NCBI RefSeq assembly: GCF_030551255.1
Contig: NZ_CP130630.1
Location: 4,135,501-4,199,500 of the forward strand
Reading direction: 5' to 3'
Length of the DNA: 64,000 nt
Source: Streptomyces sp. NL15-2K
Lineage (GTDB): Bacteria; Actinomycetota; Actinomycetes; Streptomycetales; Streptomycetaceae
Of the stretch, positions 36,014-45,231 are shown piece after piece (position 1 is the stretch's first letter; each line of letters begins with the position of its first letter). A program made the translations under genes and the position numbers. The notes below the pieces were generated by a model. The model saw only the letters and a list, made by a program, of their open reading frames with translations, was not told the origin of the DNA and made no database searches.

Positions 36014-36999
36014 TCACGTGGCTCCCCCGTCCCGGCGGTCGGCCGGGGACAGGATCAGCCCGGTCCCGCTCTGCGCGGCCTTGGCGACCTGGGCCTTCTC
36101 CTCGTCGCTGGTGGAGTCCAGCCCCCAGTACTGGGCGAGCGCGCCCTTCGCCGGGGTCGCGCCGGTCAGCTGGTGCCAACCGACCGACGTCTTGCCGTAC
36201 TTGGCGACGATCGGCTGTACGCGGTCCATGAACTTGACGTAGTCCTCAGCTCGGCGTAGGAGGCCAGCGCCGCATTGGTGTGGCCCGGCATGTCCATCTC
36301 GGGGACGACCTCCAGGTAGCGGGAGGCCGCGTACCGGACGATCTCCTCGTAGTCGGCCTTGGTGTAGTGGCCGCCGGGGCCGCCGCCGATCTGCGTGGAG
36401 CCGCCGTACGTCGCCAGGCGGGGCCAGGAGTCGAGGGCGATGCGCCAGCCCTGGTCGTCGCTGAGGTGCAGATGCAGCTTGTTGATCTTGTAGAGGGCGA
36501 GTTGGTCGATGTACCGCTTGACCTGGTCGACGGTGAAGAAGTGCCGGGAGACGTCGAGCATCGCGCCGCGCCAGCCGTAGCGCGGGGCGTCCTGGACGGT
36601 GCCGCCCGCGACCAGCCACGGGCCGGGCTGCACGGAGTCCTCCTCGACGGCCGCCGGGAGCAGCTGGCGCAGGGTCTGCACGCCGTGGAAGAGCCCGGCG
36701 GGCCGGGCGGCGGTGATGGTGACGCCCGTGCCGTCACTGTCGATGCGGTAGCCCTCGGCGCCGAACGGGCCCTCGGCCAGGCGCAGGTGGATGCCGCCCC
36801 CGCCGTGCGTGGTGACGGGGAGGCGGTAGCCGGTCGACGGCTTGAGGACACCCGCGAGGTAGGCGCCGATACGGCGGGCCTCGCGCGAGTCGTCGACGCG
36901 GATGTGCGTGTCACGGGTGATGCGCTACGGCGATCCGCCGGGCGTGACCGAGGCGGGGGCCGGGACCACCCGGTCGAGCGGGGGCACGGTCGGTCCCAC
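36014..36999 (-). pseudogene. Broken GH20 beta-N-acetylhexosaminidase
   Basis: The gene starts at GTG 36999 (AAGGAAGGG upstream) and encodes VPPLDRVVPAPASV, then a TAG at 36925-36927 where relatives have Tyr, then RITRDTHIRVDDSREARRIGAYLAG in the same frame. GH20 blocks follow: RYGWRGAMLDVSRHFF, LHLHLSDDQGWRI and EVVPEMDMPGHTNAAL. Near 36245 the frame jumps directly to DYVKFMDRVQPIVAKYGKTSVGWHQLTG, losing about 55 residues that include the catalytic Asp-Glu pair. The 3' end stops soon after GTGLILSPADR, well short of the family length. Three independent lesions make it inactive. Confidence 0.92.
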
Positions 37000-37081
37000 A
37001 AACGGTCCCTTCCTTGAGCCCTGACAGAGGGGTGACAGGTATGGACCAACTCTCCCTCAGAACCGGTGAAACAATCCTGCC

Positions 37082-37960
37082 ATGGCGGAAATCCTCCAGA
37101 AGGACGGTACTTGGAGCTTCGACGGCGATGCCCTGCGACTGACCCCGGGGCGGGACAAGAACGTCGGCCTGCTCCGTAAAACCCTCGGTGAACTCGTCGT
37201 CCCGCTGGGCGCGTTGGCGGGGATCTCGTTCGAGCAGGGCAAGAAGACCGGGCGGTTGAGGCTGCGGCTGCGCGACGGCTCCGATCCGCTGCTGCTCGCC
37301 ACCGGCGGCCGGCTCACCGAGCCGCACGATCCCTACCAGCTGACCGTCGAGTCCGACCGCTACGGCGTCGCCGAGTACTTCGTGGACGAGGTCCGGGACG
37401 CCCTGCTCCTGGACCAGGTCCCGGCCGACCCGGTGGACGCCTACCTGCTGCCGGGCCCGGCCGTGCCGCTGTCGGTCTCCGCGGGGGACGGCACCGCCCG
37501 CTTCGACGGCGAGTGCGTCCGCCTGGACTGGAACTGGAAGACCGAGGACGCCAAGGCCGCCGCCGGCACCCGCGTCATCGCACTGGCCGACATCGCCGCC
37601 GTGGAGTGGCATCCGGCGGTCGGCCTGGAGAACGGCTATCTCCGCTTCACCGTGCGGAACGCCCCGACCAAGGCCCCGCCCAAGTACGACCCGAATTCGG
37701 TGGAACTGTGGGGCTTCAAGAAGGACCCGCTGATGGCCCTGGTCGCGGCGGCCGTCCAGGCCCGCCTCCCGCATCCGGCCGCGGCGGCCCCGAAGGACGT
37801 ACGACCGCCGCAGTCCGAGCCGGCCGCCACGTCCACCGGCGAGGACGACCACGACGCGCTGCTGCGCCGCTTGCGCGAGCTCGGCGAGCTGCACCGCACG
37901 GGCGTGCTGACGGACGAGGAGTTCGCGATGGCCAAGCAGGCGATCCTCAAGAGGATGTGA
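37082..37960 (+). CDS. DUF4429 protein with C-terminal SHOCT domain
   Basis: The 292-residue protein has two DUF4429 units (residues about 5-125 and 130-225), each a beta-rich PH-like fold with a motif such as FDGDALRLTPGRDKNVG or FDGECVRLDWNW. A Pro/Ala linker follows, and then a SHOCT helix pair, ALLRRLRELGELHRTGVLTDEEFAMAKQAIL. SHOCT motifs often mediate oligomerisation or membrane/protein targeting. The function is not established. The ATG at 37082 is close to the divergent broken hexosaminidase gene. Confidence 0.85.
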   Translation: MAEILQKDGTWSFDGDALRLTPGRDKNVGLLRKTLGELVVPLGALAGISFEQGKKTGRLRLRLRDGSDPLLLATGGRLTEPHDPYQLTVESDRYGVAEYFVDEVRDALLLDQVPADPVDAYLLPGPAVPLSVSAGDGTARFDGECVRLDWNWKTEDAKAAAGTRVIALADIAAVEWHPAVGLENGYLRFTVRNAPTKAPPKYDPNSVELWGFKKDPLMALVAAAVQARLPHPAAAAPKDVRPPQSEPAATSTGEDDHDALLRRLRELGELHRTGVLTDEEFAMAKQAILKRM

Positions 37961-38039
37961 TCTCGGCACGCGGGTAATCTCTGCCCGGAATCGGGCAGGA
38001 TTCTTGCGAAAGTGTCGCCGATACCCCAGGATCTACCGG

Positions 38040-38297
38040 GTGCACGACGAACTTGTCGATCATCTGACGCGGTCCACGCCCCTCAGCCGGGGCGAGGCGC
38101 TGCGTGTGATCCAGGAAGTGCTCGCCTACTTCGACGAGACGACCGAGGACTACGTCCGTCGCCGCCACCGCGAGCTGCAGGCCCAGGGCCTGGTGAACGC
38201 GACGATCTTCGAACGGATCGGGGCGGACCTGAAATACCGGGCGGTGGCCCCGCCGGAGCTCACGCTCCGGCAACTGCGCCGCATGGTCTACGGCTGA
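38040..38297 (+). CDS. Conserved small hypothetical protein (85 aa)
   Basis: The start is GTG 38040 with AGGA 8 bases upstream (product MHDELVDHLTRST). The protein looks all helical: LSRGEALRVIQEVLAYFDETTEDYVRRRHRELQAQGL and LTLRQLRRMVYG. It is well conserved in Streptomyces in my experience and often sits upstream of the glmS-like gene. It lies 67 bases before glmS, so co-transcription is likely. The longer frame from 38004 lacks a ribosome site. Confidence 0.7.
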   Translation: MHDELVDHLTRSTPLSRGEALRVIQEVLAYFDETTEDYVRRRHRELQAQGLVNATIFERIGADLKYRAVAPPELTLRQLRRMVYG

Positions 38298-38364
38298 TCC
38301 AACGGAATACCGCGAGACACTGCGGACACCGCGAACACTGCGAAACACTGAGGAATACATATAT

Positions 38365-40182
38365 ATGTGCGGAATCGTCGGTTACATCGGGAAGCGCGAC
38401 GTGGCGCCCCTGCTGCTGGAGGGCCTCCAGCGACTGGAGTACCGGGGCTACGACTCGGCGGGCATCGCCATCATCTCCCCGAAGACCTCCGGCCTGAAGA
38501 CGGTCAAGGCCAAGGGCCGGGTCCGCGACCTTGAGGCGAAGGTCCCGGCGCGCTTCAAGGGCACGACCGGCATCGCCCACACCCGCTGGGCCACCCACGG
38601 CGCCCCCTCCGACGTGAACGCCCACCCGCACCTCGACGCCGAGGGCAAGGTCGCCGTCGTCCACAACGGCATCATCGACAACGCCTCCGACCTGCGCCGC
38701 AAGCTGGAGGCGGACGGCGTCGAGTTCCTCTCCGAGACCGACACCGAGGTCCTCACCCACCTCATCGCCCGTTCCCAGGCCGTCAAGCTGGAGGACAAGG
38801 TCCGCGAGACCCTGCGGGTCATCGAGGGCACCTACGGCATCGCCGTCCTGCACGCCGACTTCCCGGACCGGATCGTGGTCGCCCGCAACGGCTCCCCGGT
38901 CGTCCTCGGCATCGGCGAGAAGGAGATGTTCGTCGCCTCGGACATCGCCGCCCTGGTCGCCCACACCCGCCAGATAGTCACGCTGGACGACGGCGAGATG
39001 GCCACCCTCAAGGCCGACGACTTCCGCACGTACACCACCGAGGGCACGCGGACGACCGCCGAGCCGACCACCGTGGAGTGGGAGGCGGCCTCCTACGACA
39101 TGGGCGGCCACGACACCTACATGCACAAGGAGATCCACGAGCAGGCCGACGCCGTGGACCGCGTGCTGCGCGGCCGCATCGACGACCGCTTCTCCACCGT
39201 GCACCTCGGCGGCCTCAACCTGGACGCCCGCGAGGCGCGCCAGATCCGCCGCGTGAAGATCCTCGGCTGCGGCACCTCGTACCACGCGGGCATGATCGGC
39301 GCCCAGATGATCGAGGAGCTGGCCCGCATCCCGGCGGACGCCGAGCCCGCTTCCGAATTCCGCTACCGCAACGCGGTCGTCGACCCCGACACCCTCTACA
39401 TCGCCGTGTCGCAGTCCGGTGAGACGTACGACGTACTGGCGGCCGTCCAGGAGCTGAAGCGCAAGGGCGCCCGGGTGCTGGGCGTGGTGAACGTCGTCGG
39501 CTCGGCGATCGCCCGCGAGGCCGACGGCGGCATCTACGTCCACGCCGGTCCCGAGGTCTGCGTCGTCTCGACGAAGTGCTTCACCAACACCACGGTCGCC
39601 TTCGCCCTGCTCGCCCTGCACCTGGGCCGCACCCGCGACCTCTCCGTCCGCGACGGCAAGCGGATCATCGAGGGTCTGCGGAAGCTGCCCGGCCAGATCT
39701 CCGAGATGCTGGAGCAGGAGGAGGGGATCAAGAAGCTGGCCCAGGAGTACGCCGAGGCCCGCTCGATGCTCTTCATCGGCCGCGTCCGGGGCTACCCGGT
39801 GGCCCGCGAGGCCTCCCTGAAGCTCAAGGAGGTCTCGTACATCCACGCCGAGGCCTACCCGGCCTCCGAGCTCAAGCACGGCCCGCTGGCGCTGATCGAG
39901 CCCGCCCTGCCGACGGTCGCGATCGTCCCCGACGACGACCTCCTGGAGAAGAACCGCGCCGCCCTGGAGGAGATCAAGGCCCGCAGCGGCAAGATCCTCG
40001 CGGTGGCCCACCAGCACCAGGAGAAGGCCGACCAGACGATCGTCGTCCCGAAGAACGAGGACGAACTGGACCCCATCCTCATGGGCATCCCCCTCCAGCT
40101 CCTCGCCTACCACACGGCCTTGTCCCTGGGCAGGGACATCGACAAGCCGAGGAACCTCGCGAAGTCGGTGACGGTCGAGTAA
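38365..40182 (+). CDS. glmS: Glutamine-fructose-6-phosphate aminotransferase
   Basis: The 605-residue enzyme makes glucosamine-6-phosphate from fructose-6-phosphate and glutamine, the entry to cell-wall amino sugars. The N-terminal glutaminase domain begins MCGIVGYIGKRDVA (catalytic Cys2 becomes N-terminal) and contains HTRWATHGAPSDVNAHPH. Two SIS sugar-isomerase domains follow (ILGCGTSYHAGMIGAQ, SQSGETYDVLAA, SYIHAEAYPASELKHGPLAL), and the C-terminus is KSVTVE as usual. Length is normal. Streptomyces often have two glmS genes; this is probably the one near adpA. A terminator follows. Confidence 0.95.
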   Translation: MCGIVGYIGKRDVAPLLLEGLQRLEYRGYDSAGIAIISPKTSGLKTVKAKGRVRDLEAKVPARFKGTTGIAHTRWATHGAPSDVNAHPHLDAEGKVAVVHNGIIDNASDLRRKLEADGVEFLSETDTEVLTHLIARSQAVKLEDKVRETLRVIEGTYGIAVLHADFPDRIVVARNGSPVVLGIGEKEMFVASDIAALVAHTRQIVTLDDGEMATLKADDFRTYTTEGTRTTAEPTTVEWEAASYDMGGHDTYMHKEIHEQADAVDRVLRGRIDDRFSTVHLGGLNLDAREARQIRRVKILGCGTSYHAGMIGAQMIEELARIPADAEPASEFRYRNAVVDPDTLYIAVSQSGETYDVLAAVQELKRKGARVLGVVNVVGSAIAREADGGIYVHAGPEVCVVSTKCFTNTTVAFALLALHLGRTRDLSVRDGKRIIEGLRKLPGQISEMLEQEEGIKKLAQEYAEARSMLFIGRVRGYPVAREASLKLKEVSYIHAEAYPASELKHGPLALIEPALPTVAIVPDDDLLEKNRAALEEIKARSGKILAVAHQHQEKADQTIVVPKNEDELDPILMGIPLQLLAYHTALSLGRDIDKPRNLAKSVTVE

Positions 40183-40201
40183 CAAGTCGAGTAACAAGAG
40201 G

Positions 40202-40241
40202 ACGGACCCCCACGTGTGGCCACCGAACACGGGGGGTCCGT
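40202..40241. terminator. Bidirectional terminator between glmS and the YaaH-type gene
   Basis: ACGGACCCCC (40202-40211) pairs with GGGGGGTCCGT (40231-40241), followed by TCT. The two flanking genes converge on it. Confidence 0.8.
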
Positions 40242-40280
40242 TCTCATCACCGGGGGCCGCCCAGCCCCCGGCCTGCGCAG

Positions 40281-40838
40281 CTAGGCCGTCGCCCTCCGGC
40301 CGGCAGCGCGTCGCGGAAGTGCGGTCGGCCAATGGGCCAGCGCTGCCGTGGCCGCGTACCAGGCCACCGCACCCGCGGCGACGGCGACCCAGCCCCCAGC
40401 CTTGGCGAGGCTGTCGTTCTCGGCGAAGGTCGCGATGGCGAGCAGAACCAGGGAGACGACGAACAGCCCGTACGTACCCTTGGCGAGCTGATCGCCGACG
40501 GCCACCGCGAGGGACAGCGCCACAAGGGCGAACAGCAGCAGGAACAGTCCGGCCGCGTTGGCGGAGACCTGGTTGTCGGCCGAGACGGCCCACGTGAACC
40601 AGAGGGCGCCGAGCGCCGAGAAGGCCGTCCCCGTAGCGGCGTCACGCTCGCGGAACGCCATGAGTCCGGCGACGAAGAGGGCGACTCCGCCCACGTACTG
40701 CGCGATCGAAACGGCATCCGCCGCCGTCACGCCGTCGATCACGTCGGTGTACCCGAGGCCGACGGCCAACAGGGTGATGCCGAGAGCGAGTCGGCCGACG
40801 ATCGTGGTGGTGCTTCCCGCGGAGACGTCGTTGTCCAC
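40281..40838 (-). CDS. GPR1/FUN34/YaaH family membrane protein
   Basis: The 185-residue integral membrane protein shows six hydrophobic segments, for example LALGITLLAVGLGYT, YVGGVALFVAGLMAF, AFSALGALWFTWAV, LFLLLFALVALSLAVAVG and YGLFVVSLVLLAIATF. The family includes acetate/succinate permeases (SatP), so a small-acid or proton-linked transport role is plausible; the substrate is not shown. The start is GTG 40838 with AAGGGAG 7 bases upstream. A basic tail (PRRAAGRR) ends the protein. Confidence 0.8.
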   Translation of the reverse strand: MDNDVSAGSTTTIVGRLALGITLLAVGLGYTDVIDGVTAADAVSIAQYVGGVALFVAGLMAFRERDAATGTAFSALGALWFTWAVSADNQVSANAAGLFLLLFALVALSLAVAVGDQLAKGTYGLFVVSLVLLAIATFAENDSLAKAGGWVAVAAGAVAWYAATAALAHWPTALPRRAAGRRATA

Positions 40839-40988
40839 GGCGGGCTCCCTTCATGCATGTGCAGTTGTGCGGTGACCGGTATATGCCCTTCACAAGGGCA
40901 CAAACACCTCTACGCACGAGTAGATTTATGCGGCGCACAAAGGGAGTTGGCCGTACCCAGGTCCCATCTCACCGGGGAGAACGGCGAG

Positions 40989-41516
40989 TTACGGAATGAC
41001 AACGACGGGCCGCTTCGCCCGCTTGGCGAGCCGCCCCGCGACGGAGCCGAAGATCCGGCCCACGATGCCGTGCGTGGAGCCGACGACGATCGCGTCCGCC
41101 TCGTACTCCCGGCCCACCTCTTCGAGCTCGTGGCAGATGTCGCCGCCGCGCTCGACGAGGATCCAGGGCACCTCGGCGAGGTAGTCCGCACAGGCGAGCT
41201 CGAGGCCGAGCACCTCGGTGCGGTGATCGGGCACGTCGACGAAGACCGGCGGCTCGCAGCCCGCCCACACGGTGGTGGGCAGCCGGTTGGCGACATGGAC
41301 GATGATCAGGCCCGATCCGGAGCGATGGGCCATGCCGATGGCGTACGCGAGGGCGCGCTCACTGGATGTGGAGCCGTCGAAGCCCACGACGACACCGTGC
41401 TTGAAGGCGGGGTCGCAGGACTGGCGTGGCTCTTCCGCCGCCAGGGGTTCGGCCGCCGTAGGGTCGGCGACCGGCCGCTTGCGGTCCGCGGGTTCGAAGA
41501 ATTCGTGACCGGCCAT
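40989..41516 (-). CDS. Universal stress protein (UspA family)
   Basis: The product is 175 residues from ATG 41516. A single Usp domain starts near residue 40 (GVVVGFDGSTSSERALAYAIGMAH) and ends with the ATP-binding-type motif VVGSTHGIVGRIFGSVAGRLAKRAKRPVVVIP (G-x2-G-x9-G-S/T pattern). An N-terminal acidic/Pro-rich extension precedes it. Usp proteins bind nucleotides and modulate stress and dormancy physiology. The gene is monocistronic. The start is not backed by a strong ribosome site; a longer frame exists to 41609. Confidence 0.85.
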   Translation of the reverse strand: MAGHEFFEPADRKRPVADPTAAEPLAAEEPRQSCDPAFKHGVVVGFDGSTSSERALAYAIGMAHRSGSGLIIVHVANRLPTTVWAGCEPPVFVDVPDHRTEVLGLELACADYLAEVPWILVERGGDICHELEEVGREYEADAIVVGSTHGIVGRIFGSVAGRLAKRAKRPVVVIP

Positions 41517-41822
41517 GGCTGTCTCGGCGTTGTGATCCTTGATCGGGTGGGACGACAGTGGGCGGCTGAGCTGTGTCCGGGAATCATCTTCCCAACCCCA
41601 TACCCCCAAGGGTACGGCGGCACGCCTCCTCAGCCCAGATCCCGCCCACGGTGCGTGGGGATTTCAGGGAGCATGCACGAGTGGGTGCCCGCAGCGCAAT
41701 GGTCGCTGCGCTGTACAGGCGGTTCGCACAGGATTCACTTACCACCGGGTCACACCGGACACACAGTGACCGATCGGATCGAACACGCGTTGAACCCACG
41801 AGCCACGCCCCAGGGAGCACGC

Positions 41823-42155
41823 ATGTCCGGTCCCAGATCCCGTTCCGAGGCCCGCCTCGCGACCTCACCCGGCCAGAACTCCGCCACGGACGTCGTCCGC
41901 TGGGCGATCTTCAGCTGCGTCCTCGTCCCCGTGGTCCTCCTCTGGTACGGCACCTCCCTCGCCGGCGCCACCGGCACCGCCCTCGGTCTCGCCGCCGTCA
42001 CCGCCGTCTGCCGTATCCTCCTGCGCCAGTCCGAGCGCGGCGCGGCCCGCCTGCTCGCCGAGGAACGCGCCCCGCATCGCGGCCGCCATCACAGGACCGG
42101 AACGGGAGCACACCGAGGCGGACGTCACAGTGGGGGAAATACACCGGTCGGTTGA
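41823..42155 (+). CDS. Small membrane protein with basic tail (110 aa)
   Basis: The start is ATG 41823 with GGGAG 6 bases upstream. Two adjacent hydrophobic segments, VVRWAIFSCVLVPVVLLWYG and GATGTALGLAAVTAVC, sit at residues about 23-63. A tail rich in Arg, His and Gly (RGRHHRTGTGAHRGGRH) follows. It likely forms a hairpin in the membrane with a cytoplasmic cationic tail. I do not recognise a family with a function. It precedes the long adpA leader. Confidence 0.65.
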   Translation: MSGPRSRSEARLATSPGQNSATDVVRWAIFSCVLVPVVLLWYGTSLAGATGTALGLAAVTAVCRILLRQSERGAARLLAEERAPHRGRHHRTGTGAHRGGRHSGGNTPVG

Positions 42156-42533
42156 CCGGTTTTCACGCACGCGCCCGACTCTTTTCAGCCAACTTCCGGC
42201 CCCCGCGTGTCCCCGGTCCGAACCACCCCCCAACCCCCGTTCCACCTGCACGGAAAGGGCCGCCGGGGGTCTGCGCACCCTACGTGGATTGGCCACTGCG
42301 ACAAGGCGCACTTCCCTGCACGCCCCACGAGTGCAACGCTTCGTGATCGAATGCTTCACGCCAAGTTGCCAAGTCGACAATGTGCCGGATGACGAACTGG
42401 TCTTCCCGGCACCACGGGACGCAGTAGATTCGATCTTGACTGTCTTACGGCGGGGGACTCGTGCAGGACCGAGGGGAAACGTGCAGGAGCGACACAACCG
42501 AGGAGCCGCGACCACCGAGGGGGGCTTAGCAGT
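42156..42533 (+). other. Long non-coding leader upstream of adpA
   Basis: 378 bases without a credible gene. adpA genes in other streptomycetes have long promoter/leader regions that integrate several regulators, so this interval probably holds such sites. I could not identify a specific operator by eye. Confidence 0.5.
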
Positions 42534-43820
42534 ATGAGCCACGACTCCACTGCCGCGCCGGAAGCCGCGGCCCGGAAACTGTCCGGGCGACGCCGCAAGG
42601 AGATCGTCGCGGTGCTGCTGTTCAGCGGCGGCCCCATCTTCGAGAGTTCCATACCACTTTCGGTGTTCGGGATCGACCGCCAGGACGCCGGCGTACCGCG
42701 CTACCGACTGCTGGTGTGTGCCGGCGAGGAAGGCCCGCTGCGGACCACAGGGGGCCTGGAACTCACCGCGCCGCAGGGCCTGGAAGCGATCTCGCGGGCG
42801 GGCACGGTCGTCGTACCGGCCTGGCGTTCGATCACTTCCCCGCCCCCGGAGGAGGCGCTCGACGCACTGCGCCGGGCGCACGAGGAAGGCGCCCGCATAG
42901 TCGGGCTGTGCACCGGCGCCTTCGTCCTCGCGGCGGCGGGCCTGCTGGACGGCCGCCCCGCGACAACGCACTGGATGTACGCGCCGACGCTGGCCAAGCG
43001 CTATCCGTCGGTGCACGTCGATCCCAGGGAGCTGTTCGTCGACGACGGCGACGTACTGACGTCGGCGGGTACGGCGGCCGGGATCGACCTCTGTCTGCAC
43101 ATCGTGCGGACGGACCACGGCAACGAGGCGGCGGGCGCGCTGGCCCGGCGCCTGGTGGTCCCCCCGCGCCGGTCGGGCGGCCAGGAGCGCTACCTCGATC
43201 GGTCTTTACCAGAGGAGATCGGCGCCGACCCGCTCGCCGAGGTCGTCGCCTGGGCGCTGGAGCACCTCCACGAGCAGTTCGACGTGGAGACGCTGGCGGC
43301 GCGGGCGTACATGAGCCGTCGTACGTTCGACCGCCGGTTCCGCTCGCTGACCGGCAGCGCGCCGCTGCAGTGGCTGATCACGCAGCGCGTGCTCCAGGCC
43401 CAGCGCCTGCTGGAGACGTCGGACTACTCGGTGGACGAGGTCGCGGGACGTTGCGGCTTCCGTTCGCCGGTGGCGCTGCGTGGGCACTTCCGCCGCCAGC
43501 TGGGCTCCTCGCCGGCCGCGTACCGGGCCGCGTACCGCGCCCGCAGGCCGCAGGGAGAGCGGCCACCGACGGATGGTGACGGCACCGCGAGTCCGGTCGG
43601 GCCGGCGGGACATCCGGGGCAGGCGACCGCGCAGGCGTCCCTGCACCCCGAGGGCGGGCCTCTTCCGCTCCAGACCCGCCGCACGGCACCGCCGAGTCCG
43701 GTCGGGTCGTCGGCGTCGCTGTCCTCGTCCTCGCCCTCGTCCTCCTCTCCTGCGGAGAACGGTCGCGAGGCGTATGCGGGGAGCCGGGCGAGTCTGCCGG
43801 GGCAGCGCAGCGGGATGTGA
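42534..43820 (+). CDS. adpA: AdpA, AraC-family global developmental regulator
   Basis: The 428-residue regulator controls aerial growth and secondary metabolism in Streptomyces. Residues about 25-195 form a DJ-1/GATase1-like dimerisation domain (VAVLLFSGGPIFESSIPLSVFGIDR, VGLCTGAFVLAAAGLLDGRPATTHW). Residues about 240-340 hold the AraC double HTH (FDVETLAARAYMSRRTFDRRFRSLTG, YSVDEVAGRCGFRSPVALRGHFRR). A TTA codon encodes the Leu of DRSLPEE (43206-43208), making translation dependent on the bldA leucyl-tRNA. The Ser/Pro-rich C-terminal tail is typical. orn follows after 153 bases. Confidence 0.96.
   Translation: MSHDSTAAPEAAARKLSGRRRKEIVAVLLFSGGPIFESSIPLSVFGIDRQDAGVPRYRLLVCAGEEGPLRTTGGLELTAPQGLEAISRAGTVVVPAWRSITSPPPEEALDALRRAHEEGARIVGLCTGAFVLAAAGLLDGRPATTHWMYAPTLAKRYPSVHVDPRELFVDDGDVLTSAGTAAGIDLCLHIVRTDHGNEAAGALARRLVVPPRRSGGQERYLDRSLPEEIGADPLAEVVAWALEHLHEQFDVETLAARAYMSRRTFDRRFRSLTGSAPLQWLITQRVLQAQRLLETSDYSVDEVAGRCGFRSPVALRGHFRRQLGSSPAAYRAAYRARRPQGERPPTDGDGTASPVGPAGHPGQATAQASLHPEGGPLPLQTRRTAPPSPVGSSASLSSSSPSSSSPAENGREAYAGSRASLPGQRSGM
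43206..43208 (+). other. TTA (bldA) codon in adpA
   Basis: Codon 225 of adpA is TTA, the rarest codon in Streptomyces, read only by the bldA tRNA. Its place in the linker between the two domains is conserved in known adpA genes. Confidence 0.95.
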
Positions 43821-43973
43821 GGGCTGGACCTGGCGGGGGCGAGCGCGGGGCCCGCGGCGAAGCCGCTGATGATGCAGCTCGCTCCCGCCGCCCCGCCGGG
43901 GGTCCAGAGGGCCGAGCCCCTGGCGTCAACGCCGGGGGACCTCAAAAGCGGACGTCAGCCGTAGGGTGGTCGC

Positions 43974-44576
43974 ATGAACGATCGCATGGTGTGGATCGAC
44001 TGCGAGATGACCGGCCTCTCGCTGTCCGACGACGCGCTCATCGAGGTGGCCGCCCTCGTCACCGACTCCGAGCTGAACATCCTCGGCGAAGGTGTGGACA
44101 TCGTCATCCGCCCGCCGGAGCGGGCGCTGGAGACGATGCCGGAGGTGGTGCGTCAGATGCACACCGCGTCCGGACTGCTCACGGAGCTGCCCAGCGGCAC
44201 GACACTCGCCGACGCCGAGGAGCAGGTGCTGGCGTACGTGAGGGAGCACGTGAAGGAACCCGGCAGGGCCCCGCTGTGCGGCAACTCCGTCGGCACGGAC
44301 CGCGGTTTCCTCCTGCGGGACATGCCGACGCTGGAGGACTACCTGCACTACCGCATCGTCGACGTGTCGAGCATCAAGGAGCTCGCCCGGCGCTGGTACC
44401 CGCGGGCGTACTTCAACAGCCCCGAGAAGAACGGCAACCACCGCGCCCTCGCCGACATCCGCGAGTCGATCGCGGAACTCCGCTACTACCGCGAGGCGGT
44501 CTTCGTACCGCAGCCGGGCCCCGACTCCGACACGGCCAAGACGATCGCCGCGAAGTACGTTCTGCCGGCGCAGTAG
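43974..44576 (+). CDS. orn: Oligoribonuclease
   Basis: The 200-residue DEDDh 3'-5' exoribonuclease degrades di- to penta-nucleotides, including linear pGpG from c-di-GMP. The motifs are [11 protein letters not shown] (first D and E), [13 protein letters not shown] (second D region) and [12 protein letters not shown] (H and final D). Its size is normal. In Streptomyces, orn (ornA) lies directly downstream of adpA, as here, and is needed for normal growth and sporulation. Confidence 0.96.
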   Translation: MNDRMVWIDCEMTGLSLSDDALIEVAALVTDSELNILGEGVDIVIRPPERALETMPEVVRQMHTASGLLTELPSGTTLADAEEQVLAYVREHVKEPGRAPLCGNSVGTDRGFLLRDMPTLEDYLHYRIVDVSSIKELARRWYPRAYFNSPEKNGNHRALADIRESIAELRYYREAVFVPQPGPDSDTAKTIAAKYVLPAQ

Positions 44577-44687
44577 GCCAGCTCAGGAGGACGCGCGAAA
44601 GGGGCGCCGCGAAAGCCTGGCGCGAGCACCCCTTCGGACCCTGTACACTTTTTCTCGGCCGGTCGGGAACAACCCAGCACCGGTCAT

Positions 44688-44761
44688 GGTGGGTGTAGCT
44701 CAGCTGGTAGAGCACCTGGTTGTGGTCCAGGATGCCGCGGGTTCAAGTCCCGTCACTCACC
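44688..44761 (+). tRNA. tRNA-His (GTG anticodon)
   Basis: The cloverleaf is readable. Acceptor stem GTGGGTG (44689-44695) pairs with CACTCAC (44754-44760), with the extra G-1 at 44688 opposite C at 44761, a tRNA-His hallmark. The D-arm is GCTCAGCTGGTAGAGC, the anticodon arm CTGGTTGTGGTCCAG has GTG in the loop, and the T-arm is CGGGTTCAAGTCCCG. CCA is not encoded. Confidence 0.97.
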
Positions 44762-44770
44762 CTGAATCTT

Positions 44771-44804
44771 CGGCCGGTGACCTTGGCGACAAGGTCACCG
44801 GCCG
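44771..44804 (+). terminator. Terminator after tRNA-His
   Basis: A perfect 14-bp stem, CGGCCGGTGACCTT with AAGGTCACCGGCCG, encloses a six-base loop. There is no long T-run; it lies 10 bases beyond the tRNA end. Confidence 0.8.
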
Positions 44805-44866
44805 AAGTCGTGTCAGGGCGGAAAGCACATCAAACGCAGCCAAGCCGATCCGGAAGGAACGACACG

Positions 44867-45157
44867 ATGATCATCTTCGGCACCAAGGGATACCTGTACC
44901 AGCTCGCGATACTGACGCTGGTGTGCGGCCAGTGCGGCAACCCCGCCGCGCACACGCTCAGGAAGCGCGTCACGAAGTTCACGCTGTTCTTCGTGCCGCT
45001 GTTCCCGATCTCGACGAAGTACGCGACGCAGTGCACCTTCTGCGGCGCGGAGCAGAAGGTGACGAAGGAACAGGCGGAGCAGTTGCAGGCGCAGGCCGCC
45101 GGCGGCCAGGGCGGTCAGCCGTACGGGCAGCCGCAGCAGCAGCCGTACCAGTCCTGA
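44867..45157 (+). CDS. Zinc-ribbon domain protein (96 aa)
   Basis: The start is ATG 44867 with GGAAGGAA 8-15 bases upstream. Two cysteine pairs, CGQC near residue 20 and CTFC near residue 56, form a probable zinc ribbon. They flank a hydrophobic TKFTLFFVPLFPIST segment typical of zinc_ribbon_15-type proteins. A Gln/Gly-rich disordered tail follows. The function is unknown. Confidence 0.8.
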   Translation: MIIFGTKGYLYQLAILTLVCGQCGNPAAHTLRKRVTKFTLFFVPLFPISTKYATQCTFCGAEQKVTKEQAEQLQAQAAGGQGGQPYGQPQQQPYQS

Positions 45158-45231
45158 GCGCTGTCTCCCTCGGCCCGCAAGCATGGGCGTATTGTCGCCT
45201 TATGAGCCCTTCGTGAAGTTGGAGGCTCGTC

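Noticed and set aside
38260..42155. Long frames opposite and out of phase with glmS and downstream genes
   Set aside because: They cross a terminator and several well-supported genes and have shadow-type composition.
44686..45216. Open frame spanning the tRNA-His gene
   Set aside because: It reads through a clear tRNA and terminator; the real gene in this area is the zinc-ribbon frame from 44867.
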